Assembly (NCBI GenBank): GCA_002431345.1
Contig: DJEN01000069.1
Span: forward strand, 1 to 9,774
Source: Megasphaera sp. UBA5897
GTDB taxonomy: Bacteria; Bacillota; Negativicutes; Veillonellales; Megasphaeraceae
DNA: 9,774 bases
Direction of reading: 5' to 3'
Part shown: positions 1-7,723 of the stretch, one piece after another
How positions within the stretch are numbered: the first letter of the stretch is position 1
Layout of the letters: each line of letters opens with the position of its first letter
The notes under the pieces: generated by a model
What the model was told of the DNA's origin: nothing
Databases searched by the model: none
What the model saw: the letters and a program-made list of their open reading frames with translations, nothing else
Made by a program: the position numbers and the translations under genes

Positions 1-16
1 TACAAATATATTATAC

Positions 17-24
17 GAGGAGAG
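17..24 (+). promoter_or_regulatory. Shine-Dalgarno for the TTG start at 32
   Basis: GAGGAGAG lies here. Its AGGAG core (18-22) sits 9 bases before TTG at 32, which supports the non-ATG start of the CARF-HEPN gene over the ATG at 56. Nothing else is recognisable in the first 31 bases. Confidence 0.75.
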
Positions 25-31
25 AAAAAAA

Positions 32-1750
32 TTGTATAATTTGGTTACGTTTGTTATGAGTCCATATCGAAATCATGCTGAGGCGCATACGTATTACAGT
101 GATGATGGATTTTGCGACACATGTCGGCAAACATCGGAAACGGCTCTTAAATATTTGGAGTGGAAACTGCAGCAACAAGGAGAAACAATTGATGCTGTTT
201 ATGCGTTTGTGTCGGATGATGTCCAAGCCGGTTTTTCTGATTTTTGTGAGCTATTTCCCGGCGCATCCTACCCCATTCATAACGTAGTGTTGGAAAACAA
301 TGGTAGTTTAAAAGGTGCATTGCCAAGCATTATGAGGATGTTTGATTTTGTTAAACAGTATATGCAGACGCATCAAGATGATGAAGTACGAATGCACGTC
401 GATATGACCGGAGGGCCTAGGTATGCCTCTATGATTATGCTTGCGCTGCTGCAGATGCTGCAATATCAAGGAATCAAAGGCGGCATGGTTTTGTATACGG
501 ATTTTAGTGCACATAAAGTAGAAATTGCTACAGAATTAATGGGGATGTTTACGTTAATTTCCGGTGCGGAAGAATTTACTTCTTATGGACGTGCAGAACA
601 ATTAAAACAGTATTTTTCCAGGCAGCCTTCCCTTTCGCATACACTGCAGCGCTTGCTGCAATGTATGGAAAAGGTTTCTGAAACGATACGAGTTTGCGGT
701 AGTTATGAAACGATGGAAAAAGAATTGACCACATTGGAGGGGGCGATTACAAATTATGAAAAAGCTATGCAGCAGAATGAAGGAGTTACAGAACAAGATA
801 AACTGTTTAGTAAGCTGTTGCCGCAAATAAAGAAGGAGTATCAGCCTATCTTAGCACAGGATGTTCACAAGGTGAATCCGGCAGATATTATTGTTTGGTG
901 TGCCAAACGGCAATTTTTACAACAAGCAGTTACGTTTTATACGGAATGGCTGCCGCGTTATCTAGTACAGGAACAGCTTATTACAGTTTTAGATACTGAT
1001 ATGATTAAAGAATGTGAAGTACACGGCCAGCTTTGGTCCAGTTGGGAAATTTATTTTTTCAAAAATTATATTCCTGACGAAATACGACAGCAACAGTTAG
1101 AAAATAGGGCATCTTCCTTATCGTATAAGGTGCTGAATGGTTGGGTACAGGCGTATCTGAGCGGCAGAATGCGTTTTACACAGTTAAAAGAAAAATTAGC
1201 AGGGAAAAATAAGATTGTAGATGTGTTGCTGGAACATACAGCGGCTTTTGAAAAAAAGATAAATCGTTCTCCCTTTCAGAATGCCCAAAATTTTATGAGT
1301 TTACCGTCTGATACTGTGCTCTATCAAATCGTTTCCGATGCTTGCCCTGCGCAGGTCAAATTGATGGATTTTTTACAAAAACGATTTTATAACGCTAGAT
1401 CATTTGGAGAATTGGTTTGTAAAGCCCTGATGGGGATTTCAAAAGACAAAGCGATTCGCTTGCTGCAATTGGATGAAACGCAGGAAGAACAAGGCAAATC
1501 CAAAGAGCAGTTGGCACAGCTGCGGTTTGATGTATTCCAATGGCTGTTTCAGCATCAGAAAATACAATCTGTTTTGCCGCAGCAGCAAGTATGTCAATTT
1601 GTCCAAACGTATACGAACTATGTTGATTTATGGCGAAATACATTTAATCATGCTGGTTCAATGAATGCGAGCCGGGAAAGCAATGATGCTATTTGTCATG
1701 CCATTACAGACAGTATTGCTTTTTTAACAAATGCAGGAAAGAAAGGATGA
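32..1750 (+). CDS. CARF-HEPN ribonuclease, cyclic-oligoadenylate-activated type III effector (Csx1/Csm6-like)
   Basis: Predicted 572-residue ancillary RNase that senses the cyclic oligoadenylate made by Cas10 and degrades RNA non-specifically. Seen: the N-terminus (YNLVTFV) reads as the first strand of a CARF Rossmann fold, followed by QTSETALKYL. A second CARF signature, DMTGGPR, lies at residues 124-130 and is followed by a helix and the strand GGMVLYTD; EFTSYGRAEQLKQYF follows, as is common in TM1812/Csx1-type proteins. The C-terminus carries R535-N-T-F-N-H540, the RX4H (RNxxxH) catalytic motif of HEPN RNases. Residues about 200-500 look helical. At 572 residues it is longer than many Csx1 proteins. 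The TTG start at 32 is chosen because GAGGAG lies 9 bases upstream and because the first in-frame ATG (position 56, Met9) would remove the first strand. First gene of the operon, 6 bases before cas6. The exact Csx1/Csm6 subfamily is not resolved. Confidence 0.88.
   Translation: MYNLVTFVMSPYRNHAEAHTYYSDDGFCDTCRQTSETALKYLEWKLQQQGETIDAVYAFVSDDVQAGFSDFCELFPGASYPIHNVVLENNGSLKGALPSIMRMFDFVKQYMQTHQDDEVRMHVDMTGGPRYASMIMLALLQMLQYQGIKGGMVLYTDFSAHKVEIATELMGMFTLISGAEEFTSYGRAEQLKQYFSRQPSLSHTLQRLLQCMEKVSETIRVCGSYETMEKELTTLEGAITNYEKAMQQNEGVTEQDKLFSKLLPQIKKEYQPILAQDVHKVNPADIIVWCAKRQFLQQAVTFYTEWLPRYLVQEQLITVLDTDMIKECEVHGQLWSSWEIYFFKNYIPDEIRQQQLENRASSLSYKVLNGWVQAYLSGRMRFTQLKEKLAGKNKIVDVLLEHTAAFEKKINRSPFQNAQNFMSLPSDTVLYQIVSDACPAQVKLMDFLQKRFYNARSFGELVCKALMGISKDKAIRLLQLDETQEEQGKSKEQLAQLRFDVFQWLFQHQKIQSVLPQQQVCQFVQTYTNYVDLWRNTFNHAGSMNASRESNDAICHAITDSIAFLTNAGKKG
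1742..1747 (+). promoter_or_regulatory. Shine-Dalgarno for the TTG start of cas6
   Basis: AAAGGA lies inside the last codons of the CARF-HEPN gene, 9 bases before TTG at 1757 and 12 before a second TTG at 1760. The spacing favours 1757. Confidence 0.6.
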
Positions 1751-1756
1751 CTATAG

Positions 1757-2488
1757 TTGTTGAAATTTTATGAAATTCCACTGTATTTTCCGAAAGGATG
1801 CAAAGCACATGCTGCTATGGGGTCTATTTTTCATGGGGCATTGATGGAACGACTGGAACCGGCATTGGCAAAAGCATTTCATCAACAGGCAATGCGTCCT
1901 TACAGGCAAACTGTTTTTTATGATAAAAAGAGGAAGCAGTCTTTTTGGCAGCTAGGTATTTTTAGTGAGGAAGCAGAACGAGGTATTCTCCACGCATTGA
2001 GGCAGTCGCCTTATTTGTATTTAAAACAGCAGGGGTACGAGATACAGTTAGGACCTTTTTCATGCCAAGCGGATACGGTGGAGCATATTTTCCAACAATG
2101 TTCTTCGGCTGCGGGTGCTGAGATTACGTTTTGTTCGACAACGGGATTTAAAAGAAACGGTGCGTATGTTCTTTTTCCGGAATCAGCACTGTTATATCAT
2201 AGTGTCATTTTGAGATGGCCTCTGCTGGCTTCCAAGGTTTTGGAACCAAGTCTGGAAAAAATGCTGGATTATTACACGATTATTCAGCGGTATGACCTGC
2301 ATACGGAGCTGTTTTCTGTTGATGGTCATTCTATTCCCGGATTTGCTGGAACGATTGGATTGCGTTTTTGCGGAAATAAGCAGATAAATCAAATTGCGGC
2401 TGCGCTGCTGCGCTGTGCCGTGTATACAGGAATTGGAATAAAAACAGCACTAGGAATGGGAGCGGTTCGCGTTCGCATTAAAGAATAA
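1757..2488 (+). CDS. cas6: Cas6 family pre-crRNA endoribonuclease
   Basis: Cas6 cuts inside CRISPR repeats to release guide RNAs for the type III complex. The 243-residue length is normal for the family. The best evidence is the C-terminal glycine-rich RAMP loop G225-I-G-I-K-T-A-L-G-M-G235 followed by AVRVRI, which fits the Cas6 pattern GxGxKTxxGxG. The N-terminus (FYEIPLYFP) reads as the first strand of a ferredoxin-like fold, followed by a helix with H18 and H26 (GSIFHGALME); either could be the catalytic His, with H26 the better placed. The two ferredoxin-like domains otherwise diverge, as is usual in Cas6. It starts on TTG, which is weaker than ATG, 6 bases after the CARF-HEPN stop, and ends 14 bases before cas10. 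Its presence implies a cognate CRISPR array nearby, outside this window. Confidence 0.87.
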   Translation: MLKFYEIPLYFPKGCKAHAAMGSIFHGALMERLEPALAKAFHQQAMRPYRQTVFYDKKRKQSFWQLGIFSEEAERGILHALRQSPYLYLKQQGYEIQLGPFSCQADTVEHIFQQCSSAAGAEITFCSTTGFKRNGAYVLFPESALLYHSVILRWPLLASKVLEPSLEKMLDYYTIIQRYDLHTELFSVDGHSIPGFAGTIGLRFCGNKQINQIAAALLRCAVYTGIGIKTALGMGAVRVRIKE

Positions 2489-2490
2489 AG

Positions 2491-2495
2491 GGAGG
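2491..2495 (+). promoter_or_regulatory. Shine-Dalgarno for cas10
   Basis: GGAGG lies 7 bases before ATG at 2503, in the 14-base gap after cas6. This short gap is the only intergenic space of any size in the operon. Confidence 0.7.
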
Positions 2496-2502
2496 ATACG
2501 TT

Positions 2503-4113
2503 ATGAGTGAACAGGCAATTTTGTTTGATACACGATCGATTCAGCGATATATTTTTTCGGGAAATACGCTGAAAACCAATATAGGGGCTTCGTATTTGGT
2601 CGATCATATTTTTGAAGATATTTTGCTGGGCACTATTTTAAGCCCGCAGCACAGGGAAAAATATCAAATTGATTCTGTGGATTTTTTGTCGTGGAAAGAA
2701 GCCAAGGAACCCGTGAAGAAGCTTCCTGCTGATTGTTACACTGCATATATTGGCGGCGGCAACGCGTTATTGCTTTTTAAAAAGAAAAATACGGATTACC
2801 GTAAGCAGATTATTACGGATTTTACGATGCAGCTATTAGTGAAATGCCCTGGATTAAAAACGGGGGCCGCTATGGGAGATATTGATTTGTCTTCACCAGA
2901 ACGGTTTAATACTACACTGGATCGGATGTATGTTTTGCTGAAACAAAATCAGAATACGGTATTTCCACAAGTCAATATTCCTTATACGGGGCTGACTTTA
3001 ACCTGTGATGTAAATGGTGAAACGGCTAATTTTTATGATGCGCAAGGAATGATTGACGCATCTCCACGCTTTTTTTCACAGGAAGTTTGGGCTAAAACGC
3101 AGGCAGCTGCCTATGCGAATCGGGAATTAGCGCATACCTTTAAAGAACAGTTGGGCAATATATATCAGTTTCCTGCGGAACTAAATTGTTTAGGACAAAG
3201 GGAAAGTGAAAATGATATTGCGATTGTTCATATTGATGGAAATCAAATGGGCGTGCGATTTAATAAATGCCAAGATTTAACGGAACGCAGTCAATTATCA
3301 CGGGAAATCAAAGAACAGACTACAACCTCTTTTGCCAAACTGTTGGAAACGATTATAGCAGAATACAACACGTATGCTGATTTTCTCGATCTTAAAAATA
3401 ATTTCCTGCCGATTCGTCCGTTGATTTTAGGGGGCGATGACATCACTTTTGTCTGCCCGGCACGTATGGCTATAACGTATGCAAAACGGTTCATGAATTT
3501 TATGAACCAAGATTTGGGCATATTGACAGTTGGTGAAAACCACTGTATTTCTTCCTGCGCCGGAGTAGCTATTTTGCCGGCAGCATATCCTTTTTTCCGG
3601 GGTTATCAGCTGGCTGAACAGCTTTGTGATGCGGCTAAAGCGAAATCCCGTACTAATTCGACTTCGACTACGTGTTGGCTGGACTTTGCGATTCTTCATG
3701 GGGAACAGGCTCCGGAATTAGCGCAGATACGGCAAAACGAATATACCGGCGTGCAGGGGAACATGCACTTTGGTCCGTATCGGGTGGATGATACGGCAGA
3801 TATTCATTCTTTGGATGCGCTGCTTCGATGTGCGGCAATTTTTCGAGATGAATTGCCGCGCAACAAAGTAAAAAGAATGCGATTTGTTTTGCAGCATGGA
3901 AAGGCAGATATTCATACTTTTATGGAACAATGGCATCATCAGAAACTGCAAATGCCGGATATACCGCAATGGGAAATGTATAAAGAAAGTCTTTGGTATA
4001 GTGCAGGCGGTGCGTCGGCGCGGACGCCATATGTAGACGCGATTGAAATGATGGAATATATTCCGGAAATATCTCATAAGGGAGGAAACGTTCATGGAAA
4101 TGTATCATGTTAA
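2503..4113 (+). CDS. cas10: Cas10, type III-D large subunit lacking the HD nuclease domain, cyclase motif intact
   Basis: Large subunit and signalling enzyme of the type III complex; on target RNA binding Cas10 makes cyclic oligoadenylates from ATP. The 536-residue protein begins directly in the first palm domain (FDTRSIQRYIFSGNTLKTNIGASYLVDHI, residues 8-35) with a degenerate GGGN loop at 84-87. The second palm carries the metal-binding strand AIVHIDGNQMG with D245, and L-G310-G311-D312-D313-I-T-F, an intact GGDD motif, so it should be an active cyclase. There is no N-terminal HD domain, so no DNase activity is expected; loss of HD is known for III-D Cas10. Between the palms, C168-D-V-N-G-E-T-A sits where Cas10 proteins often have CxxC zinc ligands; only one Cys remains. 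The last codons overlap the next gene by 20 bases and contain its ribosome binding site. It probably feeds second messenger to the CARF-HEPN protein at 32-1750. Confidence 0.93.
   Translation: MSEQAILFDTRSIQRYIFSGNTLKTNIGASYLVDHIFEDILLGTILSPQHREKYQIDSVDFLSWKEAKEPVKKLPADCYTAYIGGGNALLLFKKKNTDYRKQIITDFTMQLLVKCPGLKTGAAMGDIDLSSPERFNTTLDRMYVLLKQNQNTVFPQVNIPYTGLTLTCDVNGETANFYDAQGMIDASPRFFSQEVWAKTQAAAYANRELAHTFKEQLGNIYQFPAELNCLGQRESENDIAIVHIDGNQMGVRFNKCQDLTERSQLSREIKEQTTTSFAKLLETIIAEYNTYADFLDLKNNFLPIRPLILGGDDITFVCPARMAITYAKRFMNFMNQDLGILTVGENHCISSCAGVAILPAAYPFFRGYQLAEQLCDAAKAKSRTNSTSTTCWLDFAILHGEQAPELAQIRQNEYTGVQGNMHFGPYRVDDTADIHSLDALLRCAAIFRDELPRNKVKRMRFVLQHGKADIHTFMEQWHHQKLQMPDIPQWEMYKESLWYSAGGASARTPYVDAIEMMEYIPEISHKGGNVHGNVSC
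4081..4085 (+). promoter_or_regulatory. Shine-Dalgarno for the Cas7 gene, inside the cas10 3' end
   Basis: GGAGG sits within the last codons of cas10, 8 bases before ATG at 4094. It supports ATG 4094 over the second ATG at 4100, and a 20-base gene overlap with likely translational coupling. Confidence 0.7.
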
Positions 4114-4741
4114 AATTCGTACTATTTCGCCGCTTTGTTTGGGCTCCGGACAGGCAGATGTCAATGTAGATGCTGATATTGTTCATGATATATATGGCAT
4201 ACCTTATTTCCCGGGAAGACGGTTGCGCGGCTTGCTGTACGAAAGTGCTGTAGAAGTGACGGAGATGGCAGATTTATGCGGCGTTTCTTTTGTAACGCGA
4301 CAGACGGTAGATGAATTGTTTCATCATGTAGATTCAGCCAATGTGCGGCTTGTAGTTCCTGATTTTTATATCACTAATTATAAAAATGTAGTACATGACT
4401 GGCAGCTGCTGCAATCTCAATATGCTGATGTCATTCAACCCGATATGGTACTGGATTATTATACTTCGCTGCGTTTTCAAACGGCTATTGATGAAGAAAC
4501 GGGAATTGCTAAAGAACATTCACTGCGTAATATTCGTGTGATGAACAGCGGCATCGTTTTTGAAGGAACTGTTCAAGTAATCGATGGTAATGAAGAACAT
4601 CAACAGGCATTGGCTTTGGCATTTCAAAACTTACGCCGGGCCGGCATGAACCGAAACCGGGGATTTGGACAAATTAAATGTGAAATGGAAGGGCAAAAGC
4701 AATTAGTTAATAAAGCGCTTGGCAAAGGAGGGAATCCGTAG
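4094..4741 (+). CDS. Cas7 family RAMP backbone subunit (Csm3-like)
   Basis: Single-domain Cas7 of 215 residues, about the length of Csm3, predicted to bind the crRNA along the filament and cut target RNA. Seen: LCLGSGQAD (15-22), then V-D26-A-D-I-V-H-D-I-Y-G-I-P-Y-F-P-G41, which lines up with the Csm3 stretch IDSPVIKD...PIIPG; D26 falls on the Csm3 catalytic Asp. GRRLRG (41-46) replaces the more usual GSSLKG. A central FQTAIDEETGIAKEHSLRN matches the thumb region of III-D RAMPs. The C-terminal glycine loop is NRNR-G190-F-G192-Q. It overlaps cas10 by 20 bases and csx10 by 1. Assignment to Cas7 is firm; its exact place in the complex is inferred. Confidence 0.88.
   Translation: MEMYHVKIRTISPLCLGSGQADVNVDADIVHDIYGIPYFPGRRLRGLLYESAVEVTEMADLCGVSFVTRQTVDELFHHVDSANVRLVVPDFYITNYKNVVHDWQLLQSQYADVIQPDMVLDYYTSLRFQTAIDEETGIAKEHSLRNIRVMNSGIVFEGTVQVIDGNEEHQQALALAFQNLRRAGMNRNRGFGQIKCEMEGQKQLVNKALGKGGNP
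4725..4731 (+). promoter_or_regulatory. Shine-Dalgarno for the GTG start of csx10
   Basis: AAGGAGG, a near-perfect anti-16S match, lies 9 bases before GTG at 4741 and decides this start. The G of the upstream TAG stop is the first base of the GTG. Confidence 0.75.
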
Positions 4742-6330
4742 TGAATATTGTATATGTTACATTGAAAACCCTTGCTCCCGTCGTATTGACAGCTGCAGGA
4801 AGTTCACGCATAGTTACATCATGCAGCAATTTTTTTAGCGGTACCGTACTGCGGGGCGTTTTGGCTGGCATGTATATTCGAAACAATCAGTTAGGAAAAA
4901 ACGCAGAAGATGATGTGGATTTTTGTCGTTTCTTTTTTGATTCTTTACGTTTTGTGCAGGCAAATCCTATTGTACAGGGCCATCGTGCAGCTGTTTTGCC
5001 GCTGTCGTTGATGAAAGCGAAAGACAAAGATGCAGTTCGTCCTATTATTGATTTATTAAAAGATCCACCTGAAGCAGGATATAAAGGATTAAAAGGAATG
5101 GCATGGGTAGATGATGCGGTTATTCATCCGGCGGGAGTTCGCAGCAGTATGGGGTTCCATATGAGCCGGGTTTCAGAAAAAGAAAGATTGGGCGGTCACA
5201 GCCAGGATGGCAAGGTGTTTACGTATGAATCTATTGATGCCGGGCAAGTTTTTCGAGGAGCGATTATTGGTGAGAAGGAAGACTTGCAGGATTTTATACA
5301 GGCTTTTGGAATGAAACAGCCGTTGCTGTGCCGTATTGGCCGTTCTAAGTATACACAGTATGGACGGTGTGAAATATGCTTTTCTGATGTAGAATCATTG
5401 CCGGAAATGGATATACCGGAACGAGTCTTTTTAGTTTTGGATACGCCGCTGATACCTGATTTTGGGACTGTTTCTTGTGCAAAAAACGTACTGCAGTGTG
5501 TGGTGGATATGATGAATCTGCTGACGCATAGTAAAGAGTTTTCTTTGGGAGATATTTATGGAACGAATCAAAGCATCGAAAATTTTGTCGGTATTTGGGG
5601 AATGAACCGACCGCAGCAGCAAGCGTTAGCGGCAGGAACCGTGTTTGAACTTTGTAAAAAATCGGCATGGACTGTCCAAGATAAAACGTATTTGCAAGAT
5701 TGTATGTATGGTGGGGCGGGTGCCCGTACGGAAGAAGGGTTTGGACAACTTCGTCTTTGGAATCATTCCAAACTGACCTTAGCAGTGAAGACTACAAAGA
5801 AAACGGCTGTACCGGCTGGCCCCATCCAGACTGATGAAGTAAAAAAAGTAGTTCGATATATCCTAAAGAAAAAGTTGGCAGAACAACTGCGAATACAGGC
5901 TTTTGAAGATGTAATGCAGATGGAAGTAAAGACAAATGATTCTTTGGTTCACACCTTTGCGCGGTTAGAAACGTGGCTGGGAAATCGAACGGAAACGGCA
6001 GGATTATCCGAACGGTTTTTTACACGGTTTGCTAATGAAGTACGAGAAGGCAGCCCGCTGGAACGCCATTTACGGGCACTGCGTATTCATCATAAAACAC
6101 TTTTTGACATTTTTTATAATAGAGAACGTATGCCATCATTTGAAGAAAAAGCGTGCCTAGAAACACTGCGTCGTGCAGTGCCGGAAATGTTAATTGAACA
6201 GGCGGATTTTCAAGTAGCAAAAAATAAAGATGACTTATTTTATGAATACTGGCTGTGGTTTTTCCGTCATGGCCGAAAACAGGCTGTACGATTGAATCGT
6301 GCAGGAAAGGAGCAGCAGCATGAAGATTGA
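4741..6330 (+). CDS. csx10: Csx10, type III-D Cas5-like RAMP subunit with helical C-terminal region
   Basis: Predicted Cas5-like subunit that caps the 5' handle of the crRNA and contacts Cas10. The N-terminus MNIVYVTLKTLAPVVLT followed by F-S-G-T-V-L-R-G-V-L (residues 32-41) matches the opening of Csx10 proteins (LTLK.LSPLVIT, then PGaTLRGAL). Two RAMP-type glycine loops follow: IGRSKYTQYGR (about 199-209), closing a first domain, and GGAGARTEEGFGQ (324-336), closing a second. After a Thr/Lys/Pro linker (about 350-365) the last 165 residues look alpha-helical and charged, with TNDSLVHTFARL (398-409) resembling the SxxxxRL element often seen near the end of Csx10. The total of 529 residues is on the long side. 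Starts with GTG on a strong ribosome binding site. No separate cas11 gene is visible, so this tail may supply a Cas11-like function (inference). Confidence 0.82.
   Translation: MNIVYVTLKTLAPVVLTAAGSSRIVTSCSNFFSGTVLRGVLAGMYIRNNQLGKNAEDDVDFCRFFFDSLRFVQANPIVQGHRAAVLPLSLMKAKDKDAVRPIIDLLKDPPEAGYKGLKGMAWVDDAVIHPAGVRSSMGFHMSRVSEKERLGGHSQDGKVFTYESIDAGQVFRGAIIGEKEDLQDFIQAFGMKQPLLCRIGRSKYTQYGRCEICFSDVESLPEMDIPERVFLVLDTPLIPDFGTVSCAKNVLQCVVDMMNLLTHSKEFSLGDIYGTNQSIENFVGIWGMNRPQQQALAAGTVFELCKKSAWTVQDKTYLQDCMYGGAGARTEEGFGQLRLWNHSKLTLAVKTTKKTAVPAGPIQTDEVKKVVRYILKKKLAEQLRIQAFEDVMQMEVKTNDSLVHTFARLETWLGNRTETAGLSERFFTRFANEVREGSPLERHLRALRIHHKTLFDIFYNRERMPSFEEKACLETLRRAVPEMLIEQADFQVAKNKDDLFYEYWLWFFRHGRKQAVRLNRAGKEQQHED
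6306..6312 (+). promoter_or_regulatory. Shine-Dalgarno for the Cas7-Cas7 fusion gene
   Basis: AAAGGAG lies within the csx10 3' end, 7 bases before ATG at 6320. It decides the start: an in-frame GTG at 6299 would give seven extra residues but lies upstream of this site. Confidence 0.75.
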
Positions 6331-7723
6331 TGATAAAAATGCAGCACGTATCCGGTATCAAATTCTGATAGAAGGGGATGTACAGCTTGACTCGCCGCTT
6401 TTAATTGGAAACGGGCAGGATGATAATGAACCGGAACAGGATATACATGTACTGAAAAATCAAGATGATGTTCCCTTTATTCCTGGGACCTCTATTACAG
6501 GAACGCTGCGGCACATGCTGGAAAGCGAAAATAAAGAAGCGGCAGATATTCTTTTTGGATATATAGAACGAGAAAACTCACAAAATAGTTTGCAAAGTGC
6601 GGTTGTTGTTTCGGATGTGCCGCTGGAAGATACAGAAATAGTAGTTCGAGATGGCGTGTGCATTGATGCGTATACACGAACTGCCAAAAAAGGGCAAAAA
6701 TATAATTATGAAGCGATTGAACGCAGCACTAAGAAGCATCCAGCCAAGGGAAAATTGAACATACTTGTCACAATAAGAGAATATCAAACGGTGCAGCTGC
6801 CGAAGTGGAAACAGATTGTACAATCTATAGTCAAGCAGTTGGCATTTGGTATCCGGGTTGGGGCTTTGACTTCTAAGGGATTTGGCCGTATTTCTGTTCC
6901 TAATATACAAGCGTATTTTTACGATATGACAACATTTGCAGATGTAAAAAAATGGCTGATGAACCAGCCTTCGGAATGTATATATACGGGTACGAAAGAA
7001 GATACGCAGCCAGTCGGAACGTTTGTAGTTACGGGGCATTTTACATTGAAAACCTCGTTATTGGTACGCAGCAGTGAAATTACGGAGGAAGATAGAAAAA
7101 ATAAGATTCATGCTGTTCCCATACAATCGGGTAATGCCTATTTGATTCCCGGTACGTCTGTCAAGGGTGTTTTGCGGCATCAGGCAGCGTATATTTTACG
7201 TATGACGGGGAAAGATACGGTATTGGAGAAAGAATTTGCAGATTTGATGGGATATGCTGACAGTCAAAAAAGTAAAAAAAGCCGTTTTTTAACGGATGAA
7301 ATTTATATTTCCCCAGAATATGTAAAGGCACAAAAACAAACACGCAATGTTATCGATCGTTTTACAGGCAGTACCATAGACAGCAAATTGTTTGCTGAAA
7401 AGCCATTGTGGCAGGAAAAAACATCGCGTCCTTCTATTACACTGCAATATACCATACACAAAAGTCAGGGATGGGAACGAGGATTGGCCTTGTTTTTGTT
7501 AAAGGACTTGTGGACAGGAAATACGGCATTAGGCGGAGATATGGCTGTGGGACGCGGTTACTTGCAGGGATTAGATGCAACGATTCGCTATTATCAAGAC
7601 GAGAATACGGTAATGGTTTGGAAAATAGCCGATAATGGGAACGTTGTCGAAGGCAATGCCGATGAATTGGAAACATTTGCAAGTGCACTGCTTCAGTATC
7701 AAGGAAAGGAGAATGAAAAATGA
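6320..7723 (+). CDS. Tandem Cas7-Cas7 fusion RAMP (Cas7-2x-like), type III-D
   Basis: Backbone protein of 467 residues with two Cas7/Csm3-like domains. Domain 1 (about 11-200): LLIGNGQDD, then E-Q-D41-I-H-V-L-K and VPFIPGTSITGTLR (51-64), a central CIDAYTRTAKKGQKYNYEAIER matching the Csm3-type thumb, and glycine loop GALTSKGFGR (181-190). D41 lines up with the target-cleaving Asp of Csm3. Domain 2 (about 230-440): LLVRSSEI, then NKIHAVPI and LIPGTSVKGVLR (275-286), NVIDRFTGSTIDSKLFAEKPLW (343-364) and loop LGGDMAVGRGY (404-414). The matching position in domain 2 reads His, not Asp, so only one active site is predicted. The layout resembles the Cas7-2x subunit described in III-D variants. Overlaps csx10 by 11 bases and csx19 by 4 (ATGA). 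Confidence 0.88.
   Translation: MKIDDKNAARIRYQILIEGDVQLDSPLLIGNGQDDNEPEQDIHVLKNQDDVPFIPGTSITGTLRHMLESENKEAADILFGYIERENSQNSLQSAVVVSDVPLEDTEIVVRDGVCIDAYTRTAKKGQKYNYEAIERSTKKHPAKGKLNILVTIREYQTVQLPKWKQIVQSIVKQLAFGIRVGALTSKGFGRISVPNIQAYFYDMTTFADVKKWLMNQPSECIYTGTKEDTQPVGTFVVTGHFTLKTSLLVRSSEITEEDRKNKIHAVPIQSGNAYLIPGTSVKGVLRHQAAYILRMTGKDTVLEKEFADLMGYADSQKSKKSRFLTDEIYISPEYVKAQKQTRNVIDRFTGSTIDSKLFAEKPLWQEKTSRPSITLQYTIHKSQGWERGLALFLLKDLWTGNTALGGDMAVGRGYLQGLDATIRYYQDENTVMVWKIADNGNVVEGNADELETFASALLQYQGKENEK

Noticed and set aside
35..40. TATAAT, a perfect -10 hexamer sequence
   Set aside because: It encodes codons 2-3 of the first gene (Tyr-Asn), has no -35 match about 17 bases upstream, and would start transcription downstream of the well-supported TTG start.
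3718..4095. Minus-strand open frame of 125 codons
   Set aside because: Antisense to the cas10 C-terminal region, with a composition rich in Arg, His and Ile typical of reverse-frame shadows.
6299..6319. In-frame GTG at 6299 as start of the Cas7-Cas7 fusion
   Set aside because: The ribosome binding site (6306-6312) lies downstream of it and is correctly spaced for ATG 6320.
6578..7039. Minus-strand open frame of 153 codons
   Set aside because: It lies fully antisense to the Cas7-Cas7 gene, has no family resemblance and no good ribosome site; it is a shadow of the real frame.
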